DNA of 41,071 bases from Paraburkholderia sp. (GCA_031286755.1 JAITTX010000488.1:1-41071); one strand, 5' to 3'; counted from the stretch's first letter, positions 16,794 to 25,597 are shown. Translations and numbers: made by a program. The notes: generated by a model not told the origin, from the letters alone.

Positions 16794-17393
16794 ATGTCTC
16801 GCCTCTCGCTTGCTTCGCTCGCCACTGCCTCCGCTGCCGGCCTTCTCGTTCTTTCGCTGGGCGCTCACGCCCAGACCCCGGCGCCGGCCGGCACCAACGC
16901 CGCCTCGGCCTCGGCCACCACCACGACTGCGGCCGCCACGGGTGCCGCGGACAAGCTGCATGAAGCCGACAAGACCTTCATTGCGGATGGCACGCAAACT
17001 GTCGCCACGCAGCGCGACGCCGCGCGCATTGCCGACTCGCGCTCGAGCGACCGCGACGTCAAGGCCTTCGCCGAGAAAATCGTTGCCGACTACACGAAGC
17101 TCTCGAACTCCATGCGCGCCGCCAGCCCGCGCGGCGTGGACGTGCCGCGCGACGACCCGGACACGGCCGTGCTCGATAGCATCAAGAATCTGCGCGGCGC
17201 CGACTTCGACAAGGCCTATATCGAGCAGGTGGCGCTGGCCGGCCAGCAAAAGGCGCTCTCGGCATTCCAGGCGGAAATCGCCTCGGGCCGCGATGCGGGT
17301 CTGAAGAAGGCCGCCACCGAAGGTCTGCCGGTGATTCAGGCGGATATCGCCAAGGCGAAGGAGCTGGCACAGCGCAAGCATATGGCCAGCTAA
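16794..17393 (+). CDS. Exported DUF4142 protein
   Basis: The start at 16794 follows a strong AAAGGAG and gives 199 residues with a signal peptide ending near AHAQ (about residue 27). An Ala/Thr-rich linker follows, then a DUF4142 helical bundle (ADKTFIADGTQTVATQRDAARIA, then VKAFAEKIVADYTKLSN, later GADFDKAYIEQVALAGQQKALS). The fold is ferritin-like, but no function is established for the family; members are often stress- or starvation-induced in proteobacteria. It stands alone between the repeats at 16471-16559 and a strong terminator, so it is probably monocistronic and independently controlled. Confidence 0.85.
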   Translation: MSRLSLASLATASAAGLLVLSLGAHAQTPAPAGTNAASASATTTTAAATGAADKLHEADKTFIADGTQTVATQRDAARIADSRSSDRDVKAFAEKIVADYTKLSNSMRAASPRGVDVPRDDPDTAVLDSIKNLRGADFDKAYIEQVALAGQQKALSAFQAEIASGRDAGLKKAATEGLPVIQADIAKAKELAQRKHMAS

Positions 17394-17420
17394 TCCGTCG
17401 AGCCTGTAGCGCAAACGAAG

Positions 17421-17448
17421 CGGGCGCGGTCTTCACCGCGCCCGTTTT

Positions 17449-17450
<2 letters not shown>
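17421..17450 (+). terminator. Strong Rho-independent terminator after the DUF4142 gene
   Basis: A perfect 10-bp GC-rich stem (CGGGCGCGGT at 17421-17430, ACCGCGCCCG at 17435-17444) with a CTTC loop is followed by six T. It lies 28 nt after the DUF4142 stop and abuts the stop codon of the convergent TMEM175-like gene. Confidence 0.92.
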
Positions 17451-18048
<598 letters not shown>

Positions 18049-18254
18049 CGGCTTGCTTCTTCGCGGGTCGGGTCAGGCTGGCGCAAGTATGGCCGAAAGC
18101 GCCCACGGACGCCATGCCACGCCGGGCCGGATACGAGCGCACCAGGCACATCGGGCGCGGCAGCGCTACAGTGCATACGTGCATCAGTCGTGCGATAAGC
18201 GCCGCGCCAACACGCCCACCCTCGCACGCTCGCCACGAGACAAAGGAAAACGCC

Positions 18255-18944
18255 ATGGATACCAATGCGCGCGTCACGCCTGGCGCCTCGTCCACGCGCC
18301 GCGTGCGCGTCTGGGATCTGCCCGTGCGGCTCTTTCACTGGCTCGCCGTTCTGCTCGTGGCGCTCGCCTATGTCTCGCAGCGCATGAACTGGATGCAATT
18401 GCACGTGCGCGCGGGCGAGACGCTGCTCGCGCTCGTGCTGTTCCGGCTGCTCTGGGGCTGCTTCGGCAGCGAAACCGCGCGCTTTGGCCACTTCGTCGCG
18501 ACACCCGCGGCGGCGTGGCGGCATTTGCGCCATCTGGCGCGCCGCGAGCCCGACGTGCAGGTCGGCCACAACGCGGCGGGCGGCTGGATGGTGCTGGTGC
18601 TGCTCGCGCTGCTGCTGGTCGAGACGCTCTCCGGCCTCTACGACAACAACGATATCGCCGACGAAGGCCCGCTCTCCGAAATCGTTCCCGCCGCCGTCGC
18701 GAACGCGATCGCGGCAATCCACGCCTGGGGATGGGACCTGCTCGCGGCAGCCGTCGTGCTGCACGTTTGCGCGATCGCGGTCTATGCGCTCGTCAAGCGC
18801 CACAATCTGCTCGGCCCGATGGTGACGGGCGCGAAGCGCCTGCCCGCAGCGGTGCGCGCGCCACAGCGCGCTTCGCTCTGGCTCGCGGCCTTGCTGCTGG
18901 CATGTTCCGCGCTCGCGACGGTGCTGCTCGCCACGTATCTTTGA
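18255..18944 (+). CDS. Cytochrome b561 family, di-heme membrane protein
   Basis: The start at 18255 follows AAAGGA and gives 229 residues. Four main transmembrane segments carry the histidines expected to hold two b hemes (RLFHWLAV near residue 27, a second at HVRAGETLL, a third at HNAAGGWM, a fourth at LHVCAIAVYAL); a last C-terminal helix follows (LWLAALLLACSALATVLLA). The N-terminal WDLPVRLFHW motif is typical of the Ni/Fe-hydrogenase-type cytochrome b subunit family. Such proteins shuttle electrons between quinone and a periplasmic partner, often a c-type cytochrome encoded alongside. None is adjacent here, so the partner is unknown. Confidence 0.88.
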   Translation: MDTNARVTPGASSTRRVRVWDLPVRLFHWLAVLLVALAYVSQRMNWMQLHVRAGETLLALVLFRLLWGCFGSETARFGHFVATPAAAWRHLRHLARREPDVQVGHNAAGGWMVLVLLALLLVETLSGLYDNNDIADEGPLSEIVPAAVANAIAAIHAWGWDLLAAAVVLHVCAIAVYALVKRHNLLGPMVTGAKRLPAAVRAPQRASLWLAALLLACSALATVLLATYL

Positions 18945-18976
18945 GTGCCCTCTCCTGCTCGCCCCGATAACAAGTC

Positions 18977-20068
18977 CTAGCCTGCCGGCACGGTGAGTAT
19001 GGGCGCCTTCTGATCCTGATTGGCCTGCGAAAGCGCGATGACGTTCTGCAACACCGTCAACGCGTACTTCGAATCGAAGTCGTCGTTGTCGATCCAGTAC
19101 GTGGCGTCGTGATAGACGACCGTGGCGTACGCATCGGGCGGCGGCTTCTTGCCCACGTGCACGACGATGGTGGGCCGCGTCTCGCCGCCCACGAGATGCA
19201 CGGTCGGCACGGTCGAGCCGCGCTTGACGTCGTCCTCGGGCACCGAGATCTGCGCGCCGAGGTTGGTCAGGATGCCCATCACCGATCTCGTCACCATGTT
19301 GATGGCGCGGCCGTTGCCCGATGCCGCGCCGTACGTCACCGGATATTCGCGCACCGCTGGCGAAAGCCGCAGCAGGCGGCGCACCTCGGCGAGATCGGCG
19401 GCGCTGCCGGGCGGCGCGCCGTCGCTGCCGAGCGTCATCGTCACGCGCGCCGTGCGGTCGTGCTCGGCCGGCTTGTAGTTCACGGTGAGCTGCCCCGCGA
19501 GTTGCAGGCGGCGCAGCGCGCGCAGCAGCGCGAAAAAGTCGGGGCTTCCGTCGCTCAGCGGGCCGCCGAGCGGCGCGGCGTTCTGCAGCCCGCCGATCGA
19601 TTGCACCGAAAGGCGCAGCAGCAGGTCGATGGGCACGCCGCTGTCGGCGAGCGGCAGCAGCAGCTCGGGCTGCAAGGGACGGATATAGCCGGTGGCGAGC
19701 GCCTCGCCCGTGGTGGGCACGAACGTGAAGGTCGGGTGATTCGAATACGAGGCGCCCGCGCTCGCCTGGCCGAAGCTCGTGCCGGCCGCGCTCGACCCGC
19801 CTTCGGCGATCACGCCCGCATTGGCCTCGAAGGTGTACGACGCGATGATCTGGCTCACCGCCACGAACGAAGGCGAATCGCCGAAGCGCAAGCCAACGAT
19901 GGTCGCGAGCATCTCGCGTTTTTTCGCGTCGCCGAGCGCGCGTTCATAGTCGACCTGGTCGGTGCGCAACAAATGCGGGCCGAACCAGGCGCAGCCGGAT
20001 GTCATGAGGAGCGGGCACAATGCAGCGGCAACGAGCCGCCGCCGGGGCAGCAAGCGGTAAAAAGTCAT
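18977..20068 (-). CDS. Unrecognised lipoprotein
   Basis: The start at 20068 (MTFYRLLPRRR) gives 363 residues with a lipoprotein signal peptide (basic RRR, hydrophobic LVAAALCPLLMTSG, then Cys at about residue 26). An open frame upstream to 20170 would bury this leader. The rest has no motif I can name: DQVDYERALGDAKKREMLATIVGLRF comes early, followed by a Gly/Ser/Ala-rich segment (FEANAGVIAEGGSSAAGTS) and a C-terminal half of mixed strands. Its size and lipidation suggest an envelope protein. It is divergent from the H-NS-like gene at 20191 and convergent with the cytochrome b561 gene. Confidence 0.75.
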   Translation of the reverse strand: MTFYRLLPRRRLVAAALCPLLMTSGCAWFGPHLLRTDQVDYERALGDAKKREMLATIVGLRFGDSPSFVAVSQIIASYTFEANAGVIAEGGSSAAGTSFGQASAGASYSNHPTFTFVPTTGEALATGYIRPLQPELLLPLADSGVPIDLLLRLSVQSIGGLQNAAPLGGPLSDGSPDFFALLRALRRLQLAGQLTVNYKPAEHDRTARVTMTLGSDGAPPGSAADLAEVRRLLRLSPAVREYPVTYGAASGNGRAINMVTRSVMGILTNLGAQISVPEDDVKRGSTVPTVHLVGGETRPTIVVHVGKKPPPDAYATVVYHDATYWIDNDDFDSKYALTVLQNVIALSQANQDQKAPILTVPAG

Positions 20069-20190
20069 GCGGGAAGCCGGATGGAGTGGACGCAGGAGGC
20101 GATGCGTGCAGCAAGCTCCATGCCTCGCACGGCGCGTGGCGCATGACGTAAAATCTACCGTCCCCTTCACTCCATTCGAAAAGACCGCAG

Positions 20191-20454
20191 ATGGCTACCT
20201 ACCTCGAACTGCTCGCCGAAAAACGCGCACTGGACGCGCGCATCGAAGCGGTGCGCGCGCAGGCGGCTCAAGAGGCGCTTGCGGCCGCCCGTGCCGCCAT
20301 CGCCGAATTCGGCTTCACGCCCGAGGACCTGTTCGGCAAGCCGCGCCAGCAGAAAGGCGCGCGGCGCAAGCGCAAGGAGGCGCCAGCGGGCACCGATGCG
20401 CAAGCCACCAGCCAGACCAGCTTCGATCTGTTCGGCGACTCCACCGGGCATTGA
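20191..20454 (+). CDS. Short H-NS-family protein lacking the canonical DNA-binding motif
   Basis: The 87 residues start MATYLELLAEKRALDARIE, the N-terminal oligomerisation helix typical of Burkholderia H-NS-like proteins. A helical AAQEALAAARAAIAEFGFTPEDLFGK, also family-typical, follows. Canonical members then carry a linker and a W-x-G-(R/K)-G-x-x-P motif that inserts into the minor groove of AT-rich DNA. Here that part is absent: after a basic patch (GARRKRKE, about 56-63) the protein ends in SFDLFGDSTGH. No frame downstream restores the motif. It may form mixed oligomers with full-length H-NS, or bind DNA through the basic patch. Confidence 0.8.
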   Translation: MATYLELLAEKRALDARIEAVRAQAAQEALAAARAAIAEFGFTPEDLFGKPRQQKGARRKRKEAPAGTDAQATSQTSFDLFGDSTGH

Positions 20455-20500
20455 AACGCTGATGCACGGCAGCGCGGCAGCGGATCACAACACCGCATGA

Positions 20501-20519
20501 CCGCGCAACCCATGCGCGG
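20501..20519. terminator. Hairpin between convergent H-NS-like and kdgD genes
   Basis: A perfect 7-bp stem CCGCGCA/TGCGCGG with a 5-nt loop lies in the 67-bp gap between convergent genes. There is no T-tract, so it is only a candidate terminator. Confidence 0.4.
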
Positions 20520-20521
20520 AA

Positions 20522-21439
20522 TTACTGCGCGCCCAGCTTCTTGATGAGCGCGTCGAGCTGCGCCACCTCCTCTTCGGTGAGGTCGGTGAGCGGCGCGCGC
20601 ACCGGGCCGGCGTCGCGGCCCACGAGCTTCGCGCCCGCCTTCACGATGCTCACCGCGTAGCCGGCGCGGCGATTGCGGATCTTCAGGTACGGCAGGAAAA
20701 ACTCGTCGAGCAGCTTGCCCGTTGTGGCGTGATCGTCGGCGGCAATCGCGCGATAAAACGCCAGCGCCGTCTTCGGAATGAAGTTGAACACCGCCGACGA
20801 ATACACGGGCACGCCCAGCGCCTTGTAGGCCGCCGCATAGACTTCCGCCGTGGGCAAACCGCCGAGGTACGAGAAGCGCTCGCCCATGCGCCGGCGAATC
20901 GTCACCATCGCCTCGATGTCGCCCACGCCGTCCTTGAAGCCGATGAGATTCTCGCAGCGGTCCGCCAGTGGTTCGAGCGCGTCCGCGCCGAGCTTCGAGT
21001 TCGCGCGGTTGTAGACGATCACGCCCAGCTTCGGCACCGCCTTGCAGACCTGCTCGACGTGCGCGGCAATGCCCTCCTGCGAGGCTTCCGTGAGGTAATG
21101 CGGCATCAGCAGAATGCCTTGCGCGCCGTTGCGCTCCGCTTCCTGCGCGTACTCGATGGCCACGCGCGTCGCCCCGCCCGCGCCCGCGAGAATCGGCACC
21201 TTGCCCTTGCAGGTTTCGGTGGCGGTCTTGATGACCTGCGCGTACTCCTGCCTCGTGAGCGAGAAGAATTCGCCCGTGCCGCCCGCCGCGAACAGCGCGC
21301 TCGCGCCGTAAGGGGCGAGCCATTCGAGACGCTCGGCGTAGGTCTTCGCGCGGAAGTTGCCCTGCGCGTCGAAGTCGGTGACGGGGAACGACAGCAGGCC
21401 CTCGGAAACGATCTGCTTGAGTTCTTGCGGCGTGGTCAT
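20522..21439 (-). CDS. kdgD: 5-dehydro-4-deoxyglucarate dehydratase
   Basis: This 305-residue member of the DapA/N-acetylneuraminate lyase family (DHDPS-like TIM barrel) converts 5-keto-4-deoxy-D-glucarate to 2-oxoglutarate semialdehyde with loss of water and CO2. The [10 protein letters not shown] loop near residue 53 and the Schiff-base lysine in GFKDGVGD are present, as is the Tyr in VIVYNRAN. It is the third gene of the transporter-gudD-kdgD operon, 100 nt after gudD, and it acts directly on the gudD product. The dehydrogenase that would oxidise the semialdehyde to 2-oxoglutarate is not in the window. Confidence 0.95.
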   Translation of the reverse strand: MTTPQELKQIVSEGLLSFPVTDFDAQGNFRAKTYAERLEWLAPYGASALFAAGGTGEFFSLTRQEYAQVIKTATETCKGKVPILAGAGGATRVAIEYAQEAERNGAQGILLMPHYLTEASQEGIAAHVEQVCKAVPKLGVIVYNRANSKLGADALEPLADRCENLIGFKDGVGDIEAMVTIRRRMGERFSYLGGLPTAEVYAAAYKALGVPVYSSAVFNFIPKTALAFYRAIAADDHATTGKLLDEFFLPYLKIRNRRAGYAVSIVKAGAKLVGRDAGPVRAPLTDLTEEEVAQLDALIKKLGAQ

Positions 21440-21539
21440 GGTCTTTTGATCCTGTGACGAAGTCGGTAAAAATATTCAGTCGAATGAAGCAACGTTCGGA
21501 TGGGACTCAAGCGAGGCTAAAGCGGCGCTCGAGCAGCGT

Positions 21540-22913
21540 TCAGCGCACGAGGCACGGACGCTTGTGATCGAATTTCCAGCCAGGAATGAGGTACTGCATG
21601 GCGATGGCGTCGTCGCGCGCGCCCAGCCCGTGCTGCTGATAGAGCGCATGCGCCCGCTCCAGCGCATCCATGTCGATCTCGATGCCGAGGCCGGGCTTTT
21701 GCGGCACCCGCACCTTGCCGCCCACGATTTGCAGCGGCTCGCGCGTGAGGTGCTGGCCGTCCTGCCAGATCCAGTGCGTGTCGATCGCGGTGATCTTGCC
21801 GGGCGCGGCGGCCGCCACGTGCGTGAACATCGCGAGCGAAATGTCGAAGTGATTGTTCGAGTGCGAGCCCCACGTGAGGCCCCAGTCGTTGCACATCTGC
21901 GCGACGCGCACGGAGCCCTGCAGAGTCCAGAAGTGCGGGTCGGCGAGCGGAATGTCCACCGCCTGCAGTTGAATCGCGTGGCCCATCTGGCGCCAGTCCG
22001 TGGCGATCATGTTGGTGGCCGTGGGCAAGCCCGTCGCGCGGCGGAACTCGGCCATCACTTCGCGGCCCGAATAGCCGTTTTCCGCGCCGCAGGGATCCTC
22101 CGCATAAGCGAGCACGCCGCGCTTGTCGCGGCACAGGCGAACCGCTTCGGCGAGCGACCACGCGCCGTTCGGATCGAGCGTCACGCGCGCCTGTGGAAAG
22201 CGCCCGGCCAGCGCCGTGACCGCCTCCATTTCCGCGTCGCCCGCCAGCACCCCGCCCTTGAGTTTGAAGTCATTGAAGCCGTAGCGCTGTTGCGCGGCCT
22301 CGGCCAGACGCACGACGGCCTCGGGCGTCATGGCCTCCTCGGTGCGCAAGCGCTCCCAGTCGTCGCGGCCGTCCGCGCCGCAGGCATAAGGCAAACCGGT
22401 TTTGTTGCGATCGCCGATGAAGAACAGATAGCCGAGCATCTCCACCTCGCTGCGCTGCTGCCCTTCGCCCAGCAACGCGGCCACGGGCACCTGCAAATGC
22501 TGGCCGAGCAGGTCGAGCAGCGCGGCTTCGAGCGCGGCCACGGCGTGGATCGTCGTGCGCAGGTCGAAGGTCTGCAGGCCGCGGCCGCCTGCGTCGCGCC
22601 CGGCGAACTGCTTGCGCACGGTGTTGAGCACCGCCTGCAAATTGCCGATCGACTGGCCGACCACGAACGCGCGCGCGTCGTCGAGCGTCTTGCGGATCGA
22701 CTCGCCGCCCGGCACTTCGCCCACGCCCGTGTTGCCCGCGCTGTCGCGCAGCAGCACCACGTTGCGCGTGAAGAACGGGCCATGCGCGCCGGAGAGATTC
22801 ATCAGCATGCTATCGCGGCCCGCCACCGGCACGACGCGCAATTCGGTCACGACGGGCGTGGCGCCCGGCGCGCCGTTCGGCACATCGCTCGACTGGACAT
22901 TCTGTGTAGACAT
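21540..22913 (-). CDS. gudD: Glucarate dehydratase
   Basis: The start at 22913 ([10 protein letters not shown]) gives 457 residues, close to the family's usual 446-450, behind an AAGG site. It is an enolase-superfamily enzyme that dehydrates D-glucarate (and L-idarate) to 5-keto-4-deoxy-D-glucarate. The KLKGG motif (general-base lysine pair), DPNGAW and EDPCGAENG metal-ligand blocks, NMIATDW, and the catalytic His in GSHSNNHFD are all visible. It lies 109 nt after the transporter gene and 100 nt before kdgD. Confidence 0.96.
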   Translation of the reverse strand: MSTQNVQSSDVPNGAPGATPVVTELRVVPVAGRDSMLMNLSGAHGPFFTRNVVLLRDSAGNTGVGEVPGGESIRKTLDDARAFVVGQSIGNLQAVLNTVRKQFAGRDAGGRGLQTFDLRTTIHAVAALEAALLDLLGQHLQVPVAALLGEGQQRSEVEMLGYLFFIGDRNKTGLPYACGADGRDDWERLRTEEAMTPEAVVRLAEAAQQRYGFNDFKLKGGVLAGDAEMEAVTALAGRFPQARVTLDPNGAWSLAEAVRLCRDKRGVLAYAEDPCGAENGYSGREVMAEFRRATGLPTATNMIATDWRQMGHAIQLQAVDIPLADPHFWTLQGSVRVAQMCNDWGLTWGSHSNNHFDISLAMFTHVAAAAPGKITAIDTHWIWQDGQHLTREPLQIVGGKVRVPQKPGLGIEIDMDALERAHALYQQHGLGARDDAIAMQYLIPGWKFDHKRPCLVR

Positions 22914-23022
22914 GAAAGCATTACCTTGAAAAATGCGGCGCATCGCGCCTGACGAACTGGACGAACACCGGACGATCAGGAAACCCCGTGAAAAGGCCCC
23001 TCACGCGTGAATTCACGCGCGC

Positions 23023-24354
23023 TCATTGCGCGCTGCCCTGCACGGACGCCTCGGCAAACGCGTGGCGCGAAGGCTTGTTGCGTGCGAGAAACGCGACAGC
23101 GGCGGCGATCAGCGAAGTCACGCCGAGACCGTAGAGCCCGCCCGCGATCGAGCCCGTGTGCTGCTGCAAATAGCCGAACGTGGCCGGGGCGAAGAAGCCG
23201 CCCAGATTGCCGAGCGAATTGATGAGCGCGATCACCGCGGCGGCCACTCGGGTGTCGAGATAGCCTTGCGGGATCGGCCAGAACAGCGACGAGGCCGCCT
23301 TGAAGCCGATAGCCGAGAAACAGATCGCCACGAACGAAAACACCGGGTTCGCCGAGGTGGAAGCGAACAGGCCGCACGCGGCGATCACGAGCGCGACGGC
23401 GAGCCACGCCTGCTGGAAACGGAACTTCGCCGAGAGCAGCGCGAAGCAGTACATCGCGACGATGGCGATCATCCACGGAATGGTGTTGTACAGGCCCACC
23501 TGGAAGTCGGTGAGGCCGCCCATCTTGCGGATGATGGTGGGCAGCCAGAAGGTGGCCGCGTAGATCGTCAGTTGAATCGCGAAATAGAGAAAGCAGAACA
23601 GCACGATCTGCGGGTCGCGCAGCAGCCGCATGACCGGCACGTGCGCCCCCGTCGCGGCCTCGCGCTCGGCCTGCTCGCTCGCCATGCAGGTTTCGAGCGC
23701 GCTTTGCTCGGCGCCGGAAAGCCAGTGCGCGTCGCGAATGCGCGACTTCAGCAGGAGCCAGCTCGCGCCGCACAGCATGACGGAGAACGCGCCTTCGATC
23801 AGGAACATCCACTGCCAGCCCGCGAGGCCGAAGCCGTGCACCGAAAGCAGCGCGCCCGTGATGGGTCCGGAGAGCACCGATGCGAACGCCGACCCCGCGA
23901 GGAAGATTGCCACGGCCTTGCCGCGCTCCTTTTGCGGCAGCCACTGCGCGAAGTAATAGACGACGCCCGGGAAAAAACCCGCCTCCGCGATGCCGAGCAG
24001 AAAGCGCAGCGCGTAGAACGAGGTGTCGTTGTGCACGAACGCCATGCATGCCGCCACGATGCCCCACGTGCCCATGATGCGCGTGAGCCAGGCGCGCGCG
24101 CCGTACTTCTGCATCAGGATGTTGGACGGCACTTCGAAGAGCGCGTAGCCGACGAAAAACAGCCCCGCGCCAAGCCCGTATGCCGCCGCCGAAAGACCGA
24201 TGTCGGCCTTCATGTGCGCGCCGGCGAAGCCGACGTTCACGCGATCGATGTAGTTCGCGATGAACATGATGAGAAACAGCGGCAAGACATGGCGCTTGAC
24301 CTTGGCGCTGGCGGAATCCAGCAGGTCGTCGGAGTGGTCGGACAAAGTGGACAT
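23023..24354 (-). CDS. MFS transporter for sugar acids (ACS family), likely glucarate uptake
   Basis: The protein of 443 residues has about twelve transmembrane segments. It carries the anion:cation symporter motifs IMFIANYIDRVNVGFAGA in helix 1 and VPSNILMQKYGAR after helix 2, a pattern seen in tartrate-, glucarate- and related transporters. As first gene of the transporter-gudD-kdgD operon, its likely cargo is D-glucarate/galactarate. Sequence resemblance is closer to tartrate-type ACS transporters than to E. coli GudP as I recall it, so no symbol is given. Its promoter and operators lie at 24419-24460. Confidence 0.88.
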   Translation of the reverse strand: MSTLSDHSDDLLDSASAKVKRHVLPLFLIMFIANYIDRVNVGFAGAHMKADIGLSAAAYGLGAGLFFVGYALFEVPSNILMQKYGARAWLTRIMGTWGIVAACMAFVHNDTSFYALRFLLGIAEAGFFPGVVYYFAQWLPQKERGKAVAIFLAGSAFASVLSGPITGALLSVHGFGLAGWQWMFLIEGAFSVMLCGASWLLLKSRIRDAHWLSGAEQSALETCMASEQAEREAATGAHVPVMRLLRDPQIVLFCFLYFAIQLTIYAATFWLPTIIRKMGGLTDFQVGLYNTIPWMIAIVAMYCFALLSAKFRFQQAWLAVALVIAACGLFASTSANPVFSFVAICFSAIGFKAASSLFWPIPQGYLDTRVAAAVIALINSLGNLGGFFAPATFGYLQQHTGSIAGGLYGLGVTSLIAAAVAFLARNKPSRHAFAEASVQGSAQ

Positions 24355-24418
24355 CGGGGCTGCCTCCAGTTTGACGCTCTCGCCGGCCGTGCGGCATCGG
24401 CGAGGCGCATCATGGTAC

Positions 24419-24460
24419 GTTGTCTGACGACATTTTAACGATGTTGTACGATCACTCCAA
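24419..24460 (-). promoter_or_regulatory. Promoter and operators of the glucarate operon
   Basis: On the minus strand, TTGGAG (24460-24455) and TAAAAT (24437-24432) are 17 nt apart, a good sigma-70 promoter 78 nt before the transporter start. Operator A, GTTGTCTGACGAC (24419-24431), lies just downstream of the -10 at the likely transcription start. A second, weaker site GTTGTACGATCAC (24443-24455) fills the spacer. Operator A read in reverse matches the site on the GntR promoter (26365-26377) at 12 of 13 positions. The layout predicts steric repression relieved by a sugar-acid inducer. Confidence 0.65.
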
Positions 24461-24564
24461 TGTGGTGTTTACCCTTTTATCGCCCCGGACAGCAGTATTT
24501 CATATGAGCCTCGGGAGGTGTAACGCTATAAGCCTCCCCTCAATCGATACTGGACCAGACCATG

Positions 24565-24577
24565 TTATACGATGACA
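24565..24577. promoter_or_regulatory. Upstream operator-like site of the glucarate regulator
   Basis: GTTATACGATGAC matches the spacer operator at 24443-24455 in 11 of 13 positions and lies 122 bp further from the transporter gene. It also contains TATAAC on the minus strand, a possible second -10 without a clear -35. It could be an auxiliary operator permitting looping. Confidence 0.35.
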
Positions 24578-24763
24578 TATATCGAATGATAATCCCGGAT
24601 GATGACAGGCAAATTGTCGGAGCATCGATCAGGGATCATGCAGCGTGTGGCTCGAGCCAGCCTCTGGAATGACGGATTGTGCAGGTGGCAATCGGTTGGT
24701 ACGCCGACGGGCTATCGGGCTCTGCGCCTCATCGGTACGGCGAGCGAAACGACTTCCCCCTTT

Positions 24764-24809
24764 GTTATCAACCAGAAGTGGTTGATAACCGTACCAAATT
24801 TGGTACAAT
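24764..24809 (+). promoter_or_regulatory. Toxin-antitoxin promoter with two palindromic operators
   Basis: TTGATA (24782-24787) and TACAAT (24804-24809), 16 nt apart, form a plausible promoter. A perfect 16-bp palindrome GTACCAAATTTGGTAC (24791-24806) fills the spacer and enters the -10. An inverted repeat GTTATCAACC/GGTTGATAAC (24764-24773, 24780-24789; 6-nt spacer) covers the -35. Both are ideally placed for repression by the antitoxin or toxin-antitoxin complex. Confidence 0.7.
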
Positions 24810-24841
24810 AGTGCGATGTTCAAATCTTCTTCATTCCCTCA

Positions 24842-25195
24842 ATGGTCGCCCCCTTTGTGGTCGTGCTGTCCGTTTACTTTTTTCAGGCGGAAAGCGGCAA
24901 TGAGCCGGTTCGCGAGTGGCTGAAGGAGCTCGACGCGCAGGATCGAAAAACGATCGGCGAAGACATCAAGACGGTACAGATCGGTTGGCCATTGGGCATG
25001 CCGCTCGTGCGCAAGATGGACAGGAATCTATGGGAAGTTCGAGTTCACTTGCCGCGCCGCATCGCCCGAATCATCTTCACGGTAATGGGCAACGAGATGA
25101 TCTTGCTTCATGGCTTCATCAAGAAGTCACAGGCAACGCCGCAGGAGGATCTGAATCTGGCAAAGGAAAGGCTACGCCAGTTGAGGAAGGGTTAA
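24842..25195 (+). CDS. HigB/RelE-like toxin (phage Gp49-like, DUF891)
   Basis: The protein is 117 residues long from the ATG at 24842; a GTG at 24857 would remove five residues and is equally close to the conserved start VYFFQAESGNEPVREWL. The body shows the DUF891/RelE pattern: VRKMDRNLWEVRVHL, then RIARIIFTV and LLHGFIKKSQATPQEDLNLAKERL. Such toxins are ribosome-dependent mRNA endonucleases. There is no obvious ribosome site, so its translation is probably weak. The antitoxin gene follows after 18 nt, the toxin-first order of HigBA systems. Base composition is distinctly less GC-rich than the glucarate genes, suggesting acquisition by transfer. Confidence 0.88.
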   Translation: MVAPFVVVLSVYFFQAESGNEPVREWLKELDAQDRKTIGEDIKTVQIGWPLGMPLVRKMDRNLWEVRVHLPRRIARIIFTVMGNEMILLHGFIKKSQATPQEDLNLAKERLRQLRKG

Positions 25196-25213
25196 ACGAG
25201 GAAGGAGAGCATC

Positions 25214-25498
25214 ATGGCAAACAAACATATTGGCGGAAACTTCGACGACTTCCTCGCTGAAGAAGCGATGCTCGACGAAGTCACCGCCACCGCCGTAAAA
25301 CGCGTGATCGCATGGCAGATCGAGCAGGAAATGAAAGCCCAGCAACTGACCAAAACCCAACTGGCCGCGAAGATGAAAACGAGTCGCGCAGCACTCAATC
25401 GACTGCTCGACGAAAACGATACCAGCCTGACGTTGACAACATTGGCGAGCGCGGCAGCGGCGCTCGGGAAGAAGCTAAAGTTTGAGCTTGCTGCCTAG
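25214..25498 (+). CDS. HigA-like antitoxin with Xre-type helix-turn-helix
   Basis: This 94-residue protein follows a clear AGGAGAG ribosome site. Its N-terminal half (DDFLAEEAMLDEVTATAVKRVIAWQIEQEM) is helical; the C-terminal half is an Xre-type helix-turn-helix (LTKTQLAAKMKTSRAALNRLL), ending KKLKFELAA. Antitoxins of this class bind their toxin and repress the shared promoter through palindromes. Matching palindromes are present at 24764-24806. Its better ribosome site relative to the toxin gene fits an excess of antitoxin. Confidence 0.9.
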   Translation: MANKHIGGNFDDFLAEEAMLDEVTATAVKRVIAWQIEQEMKAQQLTKTQLAAKMKTSRAALNRLLDENDTSLTLTTLASAAAALGKKLKFELAA

Positions 25499-25597
25499 TC
25501 TGGCGGCGTCCGTGGACACTGCCGGAACGCCCCTACGCACTTCGAATCACGGGAGCTTTGCTTCTTTGCAACAGCCCTATGACGCGTCTGCCCTCCC

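Larger units (their letters stand above)
24355..24841. other. 487-bp gene-free region between glucarate operon and toxin-antitoxin pair
   Basis: This region is AT-richer than its neighbours. The left part holds the operon promoter and its operator sites (24419-24460) and a further operator-like site (24565-24577). The right part holds the toxin-antitoxin promoter with two palindromes (24764-24809). Small open frames here (for example 24599-24811) have no ribosome site or recognisable product. Confidence 0.7.

Noticed and set aside
16630..17304. Plus-strand frame overlapping the DUF4142 gene.
   Set aside because: Out of frame with the well-supported gene, no ribosome site, and Pro/Arg-rich shadow composition.
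23023..24354. Naming the transporter gudP.
   Set aside because: It belongs to the right superfamily and operon, but its N-terminal motifs look more like tartrate-type ACS transporters, so the cargo is inferred from context only.
24599..24811. A 70-codon plus-strand frame before the toxin gene.
   Set aside because: No ribosome site, no recognisable domain, and it covers the palindromic promoter of the toxin-antitoxin pair.
24355..25597. Search for an insertion sequence or integrase to explain the toxin-antitoxin pair.
   Set aside because: No transposase, terminal inverted repeats or flanking direct repeats were seen; the perfect palindromes there are better explained as operators.
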